DNA of 21,317 nt from a bacterium (lineage in GTDB: Bacteria; Electryoneota; RPQS01): positions 1-21,317 of the forward strand of contig JADJEH010000006.1 in the NCBI GenBank assembly GCA_016702305.1. The letters run 5' to 3'. A model generated the notes under the pieces. That model was not told where the DNA came from, did no database searches, and was given only the letters and a program-made list of their open reading frames with translations. A program made the position numbers and the translations under genes. Of the stretch, positions 9,033 through 17,209 are shown piece by piece (positions within the stretch are counted from its first letter, which is position 1; every line of letters begins with the position of its first letter).

Positions 9033-10885
9033 CTATTCGATCACCCGCTTCACCATGAGCACACAGACGCCGTTCCCGGAGTATCCGGTCGGAACAAACA
9101 CAAAATTGTTCGTCAGTGTCGTGCCCAAATAGTAGTAGCCGCCCAATCCCGGCGGGAATTCCCAGACTTCATAACGGTCATCATTCGGCTGCGCGCTCCA
9201 CGTCATTCGCACGGAATCACCGTCGCAGAACGCTGCCACGTCACGCACCATGCCGTCCGTGATGCCCAGCGCGGGCGACAGCTCCGATTCGTAGCCCAGC
9301 ACATCCTTCGCGCGAATTGCAAACGTGTAATCCCACACCGGCGTGCGCAGGCCCGACACCGTGATGGACGTCCCCAGCATGTTGCCCAGCGCGTTATAAC
9401 CCGTGTTCGTCCGCGCAATGTGCGGCGACGACAGCGACACTTCATTTGTATCGAAGAATACCTGATACGTGTCAAAGTGCCGGTCGTAGGCGGGCGCATC
9501 CCAAGTAATGGTCACCGCGCCATTCGCCAAATCATACGCGCTGGTCAGATTGCATACCAGCGGCGGCTCTTCATCGGGGATTTCATGCCATGTCAGCGCC
9601 GAATCCACCGCGGAAATGAACGGCTGATAGTAGGCCAACGCGTGACGGTACGTATTCCACTCCGTCGGCGGCGTCCCCGGCAGCCAGCGCGGCCAATCGA
9701 GCGGCGCCCACAATTTGTCAGGATATTCGTCCAATTCGATGTGAATGAAATTCTCGGTGTGCCGTTGCACGTCATGCCCTGCATGGAAATAGTCGCCCAC
9801 GACATTATCCGGCGCGCCGATCAAATCACCGACTACGGGAATCGTCAGCGTGGTTTCCGCCGTCGTATACACGTACGCCGGATTGCTCCACAGGCCGATG
9901 TAGTTGTTGACGGCCACGTCAATCGTGTCGTCGCCGTCCACGCTCGTCACGGGGAACACCGGATGCGCGTGAAACAGGTCGCGCTGATTCACGAAGTTTC
10001 GCAGCGGCGCGTTCGGGAATTCGTCGTTATGATAGCAGGAAACCTGAATGTCCGGCAGTGGGCCGTGCGTGGCGTGATCGTACGAGTGCAATTGAATCAG
10101 CACCAGCGGATTCACCGGCGGAGAGTTCCATGAGTCCTTGATCACGCGCGAGAGCTCGGAAAACGGATGCCGCGCATTGCGCGATGGATCGGAAAATGTG
10201 CGCGCGTTATTGTACTGACCGGCCGCGCTGTCGTACATCACTTCGCGACCCGCGCCCGCGATCATCAGAATCGCCATTTCCGCCTGTTGAAACAGCTCGA
10301 TGCCAACGGGAATTGACATGAAATCGTCTTCGGGGTGCGGCATCTGCACGACCGCCCGCGCGTGCCGCGGAGCGGCGCTGAACACAAACACGCCCCAGCC
10401 GCGGCGAAATCCGCCGTGCACGTCGTTCGCCGTTAGCGTGTCGCCGTTCACGTCCACGTAGGATGAGTCGAGCCGTTCACGCATGACATAGTAGCTTGCG
10501 CCGGTCGGCTCTTCGATGCGGGCGAGTTCATAGTTCCACGCGCTGTCCTGCCGCGCGATCAGGGAATCCGCGCACTCCCAATCGCCATGGATGGCGCACA
10601 AAAACACCTGCCGCCAGCGCGCCATGATTGAATCCCCGTGCGCGTTCGCATAGATGTATTGAAATCCGCCGAAACCGTTCGTTTGCGGGTCCAGGTGCGC
10701 GGCGGACCGTAGTCATTATAGCCGGGCCGTTGAATGCGCTCCGACACGTGCGATTGCCAGTTGTCATAGGCGCATGTCGCGCATGTGTCCATCAAGAATC
10801 CCGTCAACGTTCCATTTTCGATCACCAACGCGCGGGAGAGCGCCGGTGATAGAAGCATTAAGACAAACAATAGCCGACCCGTCAT
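9033..10885 (-). CDS. Secreted protein of unknown function, paralogue 1 (same family), one frameshift
   Basis: About 617 residues, collinear with the neighbouring paralogue from end to end. It starts MTGRLLFVLMLLSPALSRA (signal peptide, ATG 10883-10885, GAGG about 9 nt upstream), 17 nt after the mfd stop. An indel at about 10695-10705 breaks the segment YNDYGPP/LDPQTNGFGG. The other copy shows that the two parts belong together. Shared motifs are CATCAYDNW, PHPEDD, IAGAGRE, SDPSRNARHPF, QLHSYDH, HIELDEYPD and ALTWHEIPD. The C-terminus again holds two Fn3-like domains (VTITWDAPAYDRHFDTYQVF, then FAIRAKDVLGYES; and VRMTWSAQPNDDRYEV) and ends VLMVKRVIE. Sequence between the motifs has diverged widely, so the duplication is old and both copies seem to be kept under selection. 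Substrate and activity are unknown. Confidence 0.75.
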
Positions 10886-10902
10886 CGCAGGGCCTCGTAT
10901 GA

Positions 10903-13900
10903 TTAAAGTGACTCCACTAATTCGCCATTTACCGCAGCCAAATATTCCTCCGCATAGCGCAACTTCGCGCTCCATTCGGGCCGCTTGCTCAAGTTCAACC
11001 GGACCGTCACTCCCTTTGTCGCGTCCAACTCGATCGGATAGCCGTCGCTGCGCGCCGCCAGCGCCAGCATCTTGTCACGCGCCGCATGATCCGCCGCAAA
11101 GCCCAACTCCATACGCGCCGCCATTACGTTCACTTCATCCGCGCCCAATTGCTCCGCAAGAATCCGGATGCGCACCATGTCAAACAGCGTGCGCGCCGGG
11201 TCCGGCAGCTTTCCGAAACGGTCTTCGACTTCGCGCGACAGCTCCATGACCTTCTTCACGTCCTTCGCGCGCGCTAATTCTCGATAGATGTTCAGCCGCA
11301 ATCCGCCTTCAGGCAGATAGTGCTCGGGCATGAACGCGTCCGTGTCTATCTTCAATTTGACTTCGCGTTTTTCTTCCGGTTCGTACTGCGCGTGCTCCGT
11401 CTGCACCTCGCGGACGGCTTCCTCGATCAACTGCTGATACATCTCAAACCCGATGGAGTTGATGTACCCCGACTGCTCGCGGCCCAGGAGATTTCCCGCG
11501 CCGCGAATCTCCAAGTCGCGCATCGCCAACTGAAAGCCTGCGCCTAACGACGAGAAATTGGTCAGCGCAGACAATCTGCTGCGGGCGATCTGCGACATCT
11601 CGAAATGCGGCGGCACGAGCAGGTACGCGTAGGCCTTGCGCGAACTGCGCCCGATGCGCCCGCGCAATTGGTGCAACTGCGCCACGCCCAGCCGGTCCGC
11701 GCGATTGACGATCATGGTGTTGACATTCGGCATGTCCAAGCCGGATTCGATAATCATCGTCGAGATCAACACGTCAAGATTCTGCTCGGAGAAATCGAGC
11801 ATCACCTGCTCCAGTTCGTGCTCGTTCATCTGACCGTGCGCCACGCCGATGCGTATGTTCGGCAGCAGACGGTGCAGCATCTCGGCGACTTGAGCGATGC
11901 TTTGAATGCGGTTGTGCACGAGAAACACCTGACCGCCGCGCGTCAATTCGTGCTGCACCGCTTCCTTGATGACCTTTTCTGAAAACGGCACGACGTCGGT
12001 TTCAATCGGCTGCCGTCCCGGAGGCGGTGTGGTGATCTGCGACAGATCGCGCGCGCCCATCAACGCCATGTGCAGCGTGCGCGGAATCGGCGTCGCGCTC
12101 ATCGCGAGCACGTCAACATTCGCGCGCAGCGAACGGATCTTCTCCTTCTGCACTACGCCGAAGCGGTGCTCTTCGTCTATGATCAGGAGACCGAGTTCGT
12201 CGAACTGCACATCCTTCGACAGCAGCCGATGCGTGCCGATAATCACGTCCACGTCACCCGCCGCGAGTTTCTTGAGCGCCTCGCTTTGCTCGCGCTTGGA
12301 TTGAAAACGCGAGATCACGCGCACGTCCACGGGCCAGTTCTTGAAGCGCTCGCGGAATGTGCGATAGTGCTGCTGCGCCAAAATTGTCGTGGGCACGAGC
12401 ACCGCCACCTGCTTGCCGTCGGTCACGGCCTTGAAAGCCGCACGCATCGCGACCTCCGTTTTGCCGTAGCCCACATCGCCGCAAATCAGTCGGTCCATCG
12501 GCATCGGGTTTTCCATGTCGCGCTTGACCGATTCGCTGGCCGTCAACTGATCGGGCGTGTCTTCGTAGGGGAAACTCGCTTCCATTTCGCGCTGCCACGG
12601 CGTGTCGCCCGAAAAGATGATCCCGCGCTCCGCGCGTCGTTTGGCGTAGAGTTTGATCAAGTCTTCGGCGATGGAGACCAAGGACTCTTTGGTCTTACGT
12701 TTGACTTCGCGCCATTCCTTGCCGCCGATCTTCGACAGCGGCGGCTGAAAACCTTCCTTTGCCGAGTACTTCTGCACCGAGGCGAGGTTTTCGAGCTTGA
12801 CAAACAGATGGATGCCGTCGCGGTATTCGATCTTCAGCACTTCGCGCTGCATGCCGCCCACCGCGATTTTCGTCAAACCGCAATAGCGGCCGATGCCGTG
12901 CTCGACGTGCACCACATAGTCTCCGACCTGCAGCGCATCAATGTCATGCAGCGGCACCGCGTTCTTGAACTTCATGAACTGGCGCTTGCGCCGCTTGCGC
13001 CCGAAGATGTCGTGGTCCACGAGCACTACGAGTCCGGCCGCCTCGAGCATGAAGCCGTGCCGCAGGCCGCCTTCGCGCGCGCTGAAGGAGTGCTCCGGCA
13101 CGCCGCGCTCGACCAACACTTGCGCCAGCCGATCCGCTGCCAACTGATTGTCGCACAGCAGCACGGTTTCTAATTCGCGCGCGGTATATTCCTTCACGCG
13201 TTCGGCAAGCAACGGCAGATTCGACGCGAAGCGTTCCTGCGGCGCGCCGGCAAAATCGAGCGTATGCGACGGCGGCTGCGGTGACGTTTGCAGGAACACC
13301 TGCGCGAATCGCTGGACCGCACCGTAAATCAACTCCGGCTCCATCCACTTCCCGAGTTCGTGCAGCGCGCGTACCTGTTCGGGAATCGTGACCGGAATCT
13401 CTTCGTCGTCTTCATAGACGATGTCGTGCAGATCTTCGCTGAGGTGCGCGTCGTCTTCGTCGTCTTCGTCCGGCGCGGAGTTTCGCAAATCGCGCAGCCG
13501 CAGCCCGGGCTTGGCCGTGCGCTCTTCATAGCGCTCCTTGACGGCCATGTGCGCCGGTCGGCCTTCGGACCAGACAATGATCGTGTTTTCCGGCAGATGC
13601 TGGAGCAGATGTGAATTCCCCGCGCCCGGCGTCTCCGCCGCCATGATTGTCACGTCGCCGAGCTTGCCGGTCGAGCGCTGCGTCTGCGGATCGAAGCTGC
13701 GCAAGTCGTCAATGTCATCGCCGAAATATTCCACGCGCACCGCATGCGATCCGCCGAACGGATAGATGTCGAGCACCGCGCCGCGCACCGCGTATTGCCC
13801 CACGCCTTCGACCATCACTTCGCGCGTATAACCCGATTCGTGCAAGAATTGAATCAGCGAGTCGCGCGGCAGCGTCTCGCCCTTGGCGAGCGTGTAGGTA

Positions 13901-14304
13901 TTGCGCGATACCTCCTGCAAGTCGGGCAGCGGATCGAGCAGCGCCGCCGCGGGCGCGACGATCAACGGCTGTTTCGACCGAGCGAGCGTCATCAGCACTT
14001 CGGCGCGCTCCGACAATTCAATCGGATTCAACTCGCGGTGGTAGTCCGGCAGCCCCGGAAACAGGCTCGTGACATTTTCACCCAGCAGTATCGTGAGATC
14101 GTCGGCAAACTCCTCGGCGTCCTCGAGCGTTTCGGCCACCAACAGCAGCGGCCGCCGCGATTTCTCAAACAGGTAGCTTGCCACCAGCACCGGCAGCGCG
14201 CCCGGTACGTTTTTCACGAGCACACCATGCCGCGCCTCCGACAGCGCGGTCAACGTCTCGGCAAAACCCGCGTATGAGTATATTCGTTGCTTTAATGAAT
14301 CCAT
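10903..14304 (-). CDS. mfd: Transcription-repair coupling factor Mfd
   Basis: This intact 1133-residue protein is close to the family's usual 1,100-1,200. The UvrB-like N-terminal module is present (GVLVKNVPGALPVLVASYLF, then LFPGLPDYHRELNP and YAVRGAVLDIYPFGGSHAVR). YVVHVEHGIGRYCGLTKI (about 461-478) is the RNA-polymerase-interacting domain. The RecG-like motor has Walker A GDVGYGKTEVAMRAAF (from about 609), DEEHRFGV (about 709), SATPIPRTLHMALMGARDLS and QLRGRIGRSSRKAYAYLL. The translocation motif GGQVFLVHNRIQSI and the C-terminal TRCF domain (PEHYLPEGGLRLNIYRELA) complete it. Mfd removes RNA polymerase stalled at DNA lesions and recruits UvrA for excision repair. A very acidic stretch (EDDEDDAHLSEDL to YEDDEEIP, about 275-305) is an unusual linker. 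The gene lies between a VOC protein gene and the secreted paralogues, all on the minus strand. Confidence 0.97.
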   Translation of the reverse strand: MDSLKQRIYSYAGFAETLTALSEARHGVLVKNVPGALPVLVASYLFEKSRRPLLLVAETLEDAEEFADDLTILLGENVTSLFPGLPDYHRELNPIELSERAEVLMTLARSKQPLIVAPAAALLDPLPDLQEVSRNTYTLAKGETLPRDSLIQFLHESGYTREVMVEGVGQYAVRGAVLDIYPFGGSHAVRVEYFGDDIDDLRSFDPQTQRSTGKLGDVTIMAAETPGAGNSHLLQHLPENTIIVWSEGRPAHMAVKERYEERTAKPGLRLRDLRNSAPDEDDEDDAHLSEDLHDIVYEDDEEIPVTIPEQVRALHELGKWMEPELIYGAVQRFAQVFLQTSPQPPSHTLDFAGAPQERFASNLPLLAERVKEYTARELETVLLCDNQLAADRLAQVLVERGVPEHSFSAREGGLRHGFMLEAAGLVVLVDHDIFGRKRRKRQFMKFKNAVPLHDIDALQVGDYVVHVEHGIGRYCGLTKIAVGGMQREVLKIEYRDGIHLFVKLENLASVQKYSAKEGFQPPLSKIGGKEWREVKRKTKESLVSIAEDLIKLYAKRRAERGIIFSGDTPWQREMEASFPYEDTPDQLTASESVKRDMENPMPMDRLICGDVGYGKTEVAMRAAFKAVTDGKQVAVLVPTTILAQQHYRTFRERFKNWPVDVRVISRFQSKREQSEALKKLAAGDVDVIIGTHRLLSKDVQFDELGLLIIDEEHRFGVVQKEKIRSLRANVDVLAMSATPIPRTLHMALMGARDLSQITTPPPGRQPIETDVVPFSEKVIKEAVQHELTRGGQVFLVHNRIQSIAQVAEMLHRLLPNIRIGVAHGQMNEHELEQVMLDFSEQNLDVLISTMIIESGLDMPNVNTMIVNRADRLGVAQLHQLRGRIGRSSRKAYAYLLVPPHFEMSQIARSRLSALTNFSSLGAGFQLAMRDLEIRGAGNLLGREQSGYINSIGFEMYQQLIEEAVREVQTEHAQYEPEEKREVKLKIDTDAFMPEHYLPEGGLRLNIYRELARAKDVKKVMELSREVEDRFGKLPDPARTLFDMVRIRILAEQLGADEVNVMAARMELGFAADHAARDKMLALAARSDGYPIELDATKGVTVRLNLSKRPEWSAKLRYAEEYLAAVNGELVESL

Positions 14305-14311
14305 TATTGAT

Positions 14312-14343
14312 CAGACGCCCCGCCAATTCTTCTTTGGCGTCTG
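14312..14343 (-). other. Inverted repeat in the mfd leader
   Basis: CAGACGCC (14312-14319) pairs perfectly with GGCGTCTG (14336-14343), and CGCCAA/TTGGCG (14321-14326 and 14334-14339) offers an alternative stem. The repeat ends only 7 nt before the mfd ATG on the transcribed strand. The only purine-rich ribosome-binding candidate (GGCGGGG) would lie inside it. No U-tract follows, so a terminator is unlikely. A translational control element is possible but unproven. Confidence 0.35.
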
Positions 14344-14349
14344 CTGTCC

Positions 14350-14745
14350 TTATTCACTTTCAGAGCACGTCACTTCCACTTTGATCCGGTCGGGGTCTTC
14401 GAAAAACACGGCGTAGCTGTCTGGCCCGCCGGCGTGCGGATGGCGGTCTTGATATAGTATGGTCACGCCGCGCTCCCGCAGCTTGGTTGTCAGCGCGTCC
14501 ACCTGCGCGGGTGACTGCGCGTGAAAGGCCAGATGATTCAGGCCCGTCCGGCAGCGATGATACTTTACATCCAGAAACCTCGGCTCGGTCTGGACGAACA
14601 CTATATATGTGGAACCAGCGCGAAAGCTCACGCCCTGATCCCACTGCTGATAGACGGTGTAGCCTAACTCATCGCACAAGAGCCATGACCAGAATGCCCG
14701 CGTGCGCGCCAAGTCAAAGACATAAATTTCAATATGATGGAGCAT
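14350..14745 (-). CDS. VOC superfamily (glyoxalase/bleomycin-resistance fold) protein
   Basis: This intact 131-residue protein has two betaalphabetabetabeta modules. The first starts MLHHIEIYVFDLARTRAFW, with a metal-ligand-position His, then LGYTVYQQWDQGVSFRAGST. The second starts TGLNHLAFHAQSPAQVDALT and ends AVFFEDPDRIKVEVTCSE, with the terminal Glu that commonly binds metal. YAVFFEDPDRIKVEV is the standard VOC ending. Members include glyoxalases, dioxygenases and drug-binding proteins, and this sequence does not choose among them. It follows the UPF0316 gene by 10 nt and precedes mfd by 45 nt, so it is probably cotranscribed with both. Confidence 0.85.
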   Translation of the reverse strand: MLHHIEIYVFDLARTRAFWSWLLCDELGYTVYQQWDQGVSFRAGSTYIVFVQTEPRFLDVKYHRCRTGLNHLAFHAQSPAQVDALTTKLRERGVTILYQDRHPHAGGPDSYAVFFEDPDRIKVEVTCSESE

Positions 14746-14755
14746 GTTTCGCCCG

Positions 14756-15370
14756 TCAGGCTTTGCGCTTGGGCTTGACCCATTTGCTCATGTCGCCAAG
14801 TACCTTCTCGCCCCACACCACACTGGGATCGCGGGAACGAAGGCCGACCTGCTTCACATCCTCAACCGTCAGAAAGGCCTGCGGATCGAGCTCGTTAATC
14901 GTGCGCAAGAGCTTGGGCACGTTGCGGCGCTTTTCGGCCACGAATAGGATGTCCACTTCGCCGGTCTTGGTCTTGCCGTCCATCTCGACGACCGAGTAGT
15001 TACGCTCCCACAGCTTGTCGGCCAACCCTGCTTCACGCCGGGCAATCACGCGTACCATTTGATGACCAATGGCTATCCGCGACTCGATCCACATACCCAC
15101 GAAGCTGCCCGCCGCGAAGCCCGCCGCATAGACGACCCCGAGATACCACTCGTTGAGATTGCGGATGACCTGCGCAACGACGTTGATCCAGATCAGAACT
15201 TCGAGAAACCCGAATAGCGCGGCCAATACTTTGAAGCCGCGCACAATCGAGATCGTGCGCATGGCGCCGAAGCTCTGATCGGCGATACGCGCGCAAAATA
15301 TCCCAACGGCCAGGAGCCAGACTTGCCCCTGACCGACGCTCGTCAGCCAATTGGCCAGCTCCGTCAGCAA
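14756..15370 (-). CDS. UPF0316 / DUF2179 family membrane protein
   Basis: This intact 204-residue protein has three predicted membrane helices: VWLLAVGIFCARIADQSFGA, LAALFGFLEVLIWINVVAQ and WYLGVVYAAGFAAGSFVGMW. The signature positions of UPF0316 are present (ARIADQSFGAMRTISIVRGF, then YAAGFAAGSFVGMWIESRIA). A cytosolic alpha/beta domain of DUF2179 type follows (VRVIARREAGLADKLWERNY, then GEVDILFVAEKRRNVPKLL). The C-terminus WVKPKRKA is basic. The start codon is TTG at 15370, read because GAAGGAAGG lies upstream and no ATG fits. The stop of the preceding gene lies 2 nt away. The family has no firmly established function. Its DUF2179 domain also occurs at the C-terminus of YitT-type membrane proteins. 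Confidence 0.85.
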   Translation of the reverse strand: MLTELANWLTSVGQGQVWLLAVGIFCARIADQSFGAMRTISIVRGFKVLAALFGFLEVLIWINVVAQVIRNLNEWYLGVVYAAGFAAGSFVGMWIESRIAIGHQMVRVIARREAGLADKLWERNYSVVEMDGKTKTGEVDILFVAEKRRNVPKLLRTINELDPQAFLTVEDVKQVGLRSRDPSVVWGEKVLGDMSKWVKPKRKA

Positions 15371-15372
15371 GC

Positions 15373-15870
15373 CTACTTGCCTTCCTTCGGCTGCTGCTGC
15401 ATCATATAGTCCATGCGCTCCTGGCCTTCACGCATGTGCCGCCCGCGCAGCGTCTCGAGCTTGGCCTCGGCCTCTTTGAGTTCGCCTGAAGACTCGAACC
15501 GCGTCCACTCGCGCTCTTTGGCCCACTTGCCCAGATCGCTCTCCCAATTCACCGCTCCGCCGAACAACACCACCGTCGGCTTGGAGTACTTCTCGAATGC
15601 CATTTGAATCGCTGTCGCCAGGGCCGCCGAGTAGATCTGTCCGCTCGAGCTTACGCGCCGCAGGTCTAACAGCAGCCCGTCCTTCTTCGACAAACTGTCC
15701 ACGGCTGCCGCCAACTCGCGATCAATCTTCACACTGTCCGCGTGCGGCAGGATGGTTATCTGTCCTGAATGTTCGCCCGTGGACTTGTACCCGACCATCT
15801 GCGCCGCTTCGACATTTGTCCACAGCATCACACAGATTGTCCACAGCAGAATTCCCGTCATCCGTCTCAT
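15373..15870 (-). CDS. Secreted small protein with STAS-like fold, function unknown
   Basis: This intact 165-residue protein starts at ATG 15870, with AAGGA about 7 nt upstream. A signal peptide (MRRMTGILLWTICVMLWTNV, then EAA) suggests export to the periplasm. The mature part alternates strands and helices in a way that recalls STAS domains. GQITILPHADSVKIDRELAA is followed by GLLLDLRRVSSSGQIYSAAL, KPTVVLFGG and WTRFESSGELKEAEAKL. A charged tail (RHMREGQERMDYMMQQQPK) follows. STAS domains are normally cytosolic anti-sigma antagonists or transporter parts, so a secreted version would be unusual. The assignment rests on pattern alone. It is the first gene of the long minus-strand run that contains mfd and surA. 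Confidence 0.55.
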   Translation of the reverse strand: MRRMTGILLWTICVMLWTNVEAAQMVGYKSTGEHSGQITILPHADSVKIDRELAAAVDSLSKKDGLLLDLRRVSSSGQIYSAALATAIQMAFEKYSKPTVVLFGGAVNWESDLGKWAKEREWTRFESSGELKEAEAKLETLRGRHMREGQERMDYMMQQQPKEGK

Positions 15871-16072
15871 CTGTCGTCCTTCTCGAAATTATTGGTGGCT
15901 TTCTTGTCCCAATTTACTCAATTCCAAGCGTGATTTCCGCGCACTTCCATTGAGCTTCCGCAGTTTTACTGCTTATCCACGCACTCCACACATCCACAAT
16001 GCTTGTCCACAATAGTACACATTGTGTGGATGAGTGCTGTGGAGAGTTTGTGCCGCGCTGCATGCTAACGAC
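15871..16072. promoter_or_regulatory. Intergenic region with a cluster of DnaA-box-like 9-mers
   Basis: This gap lies upstream of the ten-gene minus-strand run and must contain its promoter unless transcription enters from the HAD gene. Between 15973 and 16046 six 9-mers share or nearly share the TCCACA core of the DnaA box TTATCCACA. On the plus strand they are TTATCCACG (15973), CACTCCACA (15982), ACATCCACA (15990) and TTGTCCACA (16003). On the minus strand they are TCATCCACA (16025-16033) and CTCTCCACA (16038-16046). Three match 8 of 9 positions. The neighbouring 15880-15960 is comparatively AT-rich. A DnaA-regulated promoter or a replication-origin fragment are possible readings, but no dnaA, dnaN, gyrB or rpmH gene is nearby. 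I could not find a convincing -35/-10 pair. Confidence 0.4.
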
Positions 16073-16669
16073 TCAGGCGATCTCCTCCCAGGCTTGCTCC
16101 CAGGTCGTGAACAAGTGCGTGGTTATCCTCGCTTTGTGCGCGGCTTCACGATTTTTCGCCAGATCGTCAATGAACAATATTCGCTCTGGTGCAATGCCTG
16201 ACTCCGCGACAATTGTCTCAAAAACACCGGGATCGGATTTCATCTTGCCGCGCTCGTAGGAGGTCAACACCTGCTCGACTTCAAGCGCCCACGAGAACTC
16301 GCGCCGAACCCATTCGATATGCAGCGGATCGGTATCGGATAGCACCCAGACCGTGCCCCACTGCTTCAACTGTGCCAGCGCCGCACGCGCTCCGGGAAAT
16401 TCGTCAAAAATATCGCACCAAATCAACCGCAGCCGCTCGCGGTTCGCTGTGGTTGCCGACCAGCCCAGAAACTCGCGCAGCTCTTCAATGAACTCAGGAG
16501 CCGTACACTGGCCCCGTTCGAAGCGCTTTTTGCTCTCACCTACTATGTACCGCTCGCGAATTTCCTCCCGCGACCGCACCCCACGCTCCGCCGCACGCGA
16601 GACAAACCGCTCAAAGTCAAGCTTCAAGAGGACGTTGCCGAGGTCGAGGAGGAAGAGTGGGGGTGTCAT
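16073..16669 (-). CDS. HAD superfamily hydrolase (subfamily IA, YihX-like phosphatase)
   Basis: This intact 198-residue protein has all four HAD motifs. Motif I is LLDLGNVLL, with nucleophile Asp9 and Gly replacing the second Asp, as in YihX-type glucose-1-phosphatases. Motif II is VLSDTD (109-114). The lysine of motif III lies in GKMKSDP (141-147), and motif IV is FIDDLAKN (166-173). A helical cap lies between motifs I and II (about 15-95). The reaction is probably dephosphorylation of a sugar phosphate or nucleotide, and the substrate is not determined by sequence. It follows the DUF1428 gene by 37 nt. A run rich in DnaA-box-like sites lies just downstream. Confidence 0.88.
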   Translation of the reverse strand: MTPPLFLLDLGNVLLKLDFERFVSRAAERGVRSREEIRERYIVGESKKRFERGQCTAPEFIEELREFLGWSATTANRERLRLIWCDIFDEFPGARAALAQLKQWGTVWVLSDTDPLHIEWVRREFSWALEVEQVLTSYERGKMKSDPGVFETIVAESGIAPERILFIDDLAKNREAAHKARITTHLFTTWEQAWEEIA

Positions 16670-16706
16670 CGGTGTCGTACAATGTCACTTAGCCAATGCA
16701 TTCCCG

Positions 16707-17076
16707 CTACTTCCCCTTCGCTTCGACAATCGTCTCGAAGCCTGCCCAGTACATCTTCTTCATGTCGAAGAGCGGTTTTTCTTTCATCATCTTCTCCATG
16801 CGCGGGTCGTGGAGCATCGCGAGCATCGTTTTGTCGCGGTGCTTGCGCGATTTGAACTCCAAGACCGAGGTGATGGCCACCTCGCCGCGCTTTCAAGGGC
16901 AGCACGTTCGTAAAGGGCGGTGCATATTTCGGCTTCAAATCCTCGCCAATGAACTCGCGATAGTGCAGCGCGCCATGATCCACCGCCACCCGCCCGAACC
17001 GCCGCGCCAGCTTCTTGTACTCCGCCAAATTCTTCTTCGGCAGCGGCAGCAGGAATAGAACTACGTAGCCTTTCAT
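16707..17076 (-). CDS. DUF1428 family protein (YbaA-like), one frameshift
   Basis: The protein is about 123 residues, the family length. MKGYVVLFLLPLPKKNLAEY, then KLARRFGRVAVDHGALHYRE and FIGEDLKPKYAP, form the first half. An extra base near 16893 breaks the frame. The second half in the corrected frame reads VAITSVLEFKSRKHRDK, then MLHDPRMEKMMKEKPLFDMK and KMYWAGFETIVEAKGK, ending at TAG 16707-16709. HDPRM, FDmKkMyWaGFe and the N-terminal 'GYV' strand are the DUF1428 signature. The fold is a dimeric alpha/beta barrel of ferredoxin type without known activity. A GGGGAGACC ribosome binding site precedes the ATG. Confidence 0.82.
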
Positions 17077-17138
17077 TTTCGGTCTCCCCTTTTCTTGATG
17101 CTGTTTACACTCAATTTGTCCGACCTTTGACTGGCGCC

Positions 17139-17161
17139 GGCGGCACGCCTGCCACCCCTAC
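17139..17161 (-). repeat. Divergent REP-like palindrome
   Basis: On the minus strand it reads GTAG, then GGGTGGCA, a GGCG loop, then TGCCGCC, giving a 7-bp stem with one G-T pair and a 4-nt loop. The GTAGGGG head and the geometry match the three REPs around the transposase at 19.7-20.4 kb, but the stem sequence differs. It lies in the 133-nt gap between the DUF1428 and SRPBCC genes. It could also act as a weak mRNA hairpin. Confidence 0.55.
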
Positions 17162-17209
17162 ATCAAACGAAATCTGTTTGCCTTCACGCCAGCGGCACTG
17201 GGTCCAGCG

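Noticed and set aside
13288..14277. Long plus-strand open frames opposite mfd and other minus-strand genes.
   Set aside because: They lie antisense to well-conserved genes, are Arg/His-rich as expected for shadows of GC-rich coding DNA, and have no ribosome binding sites.
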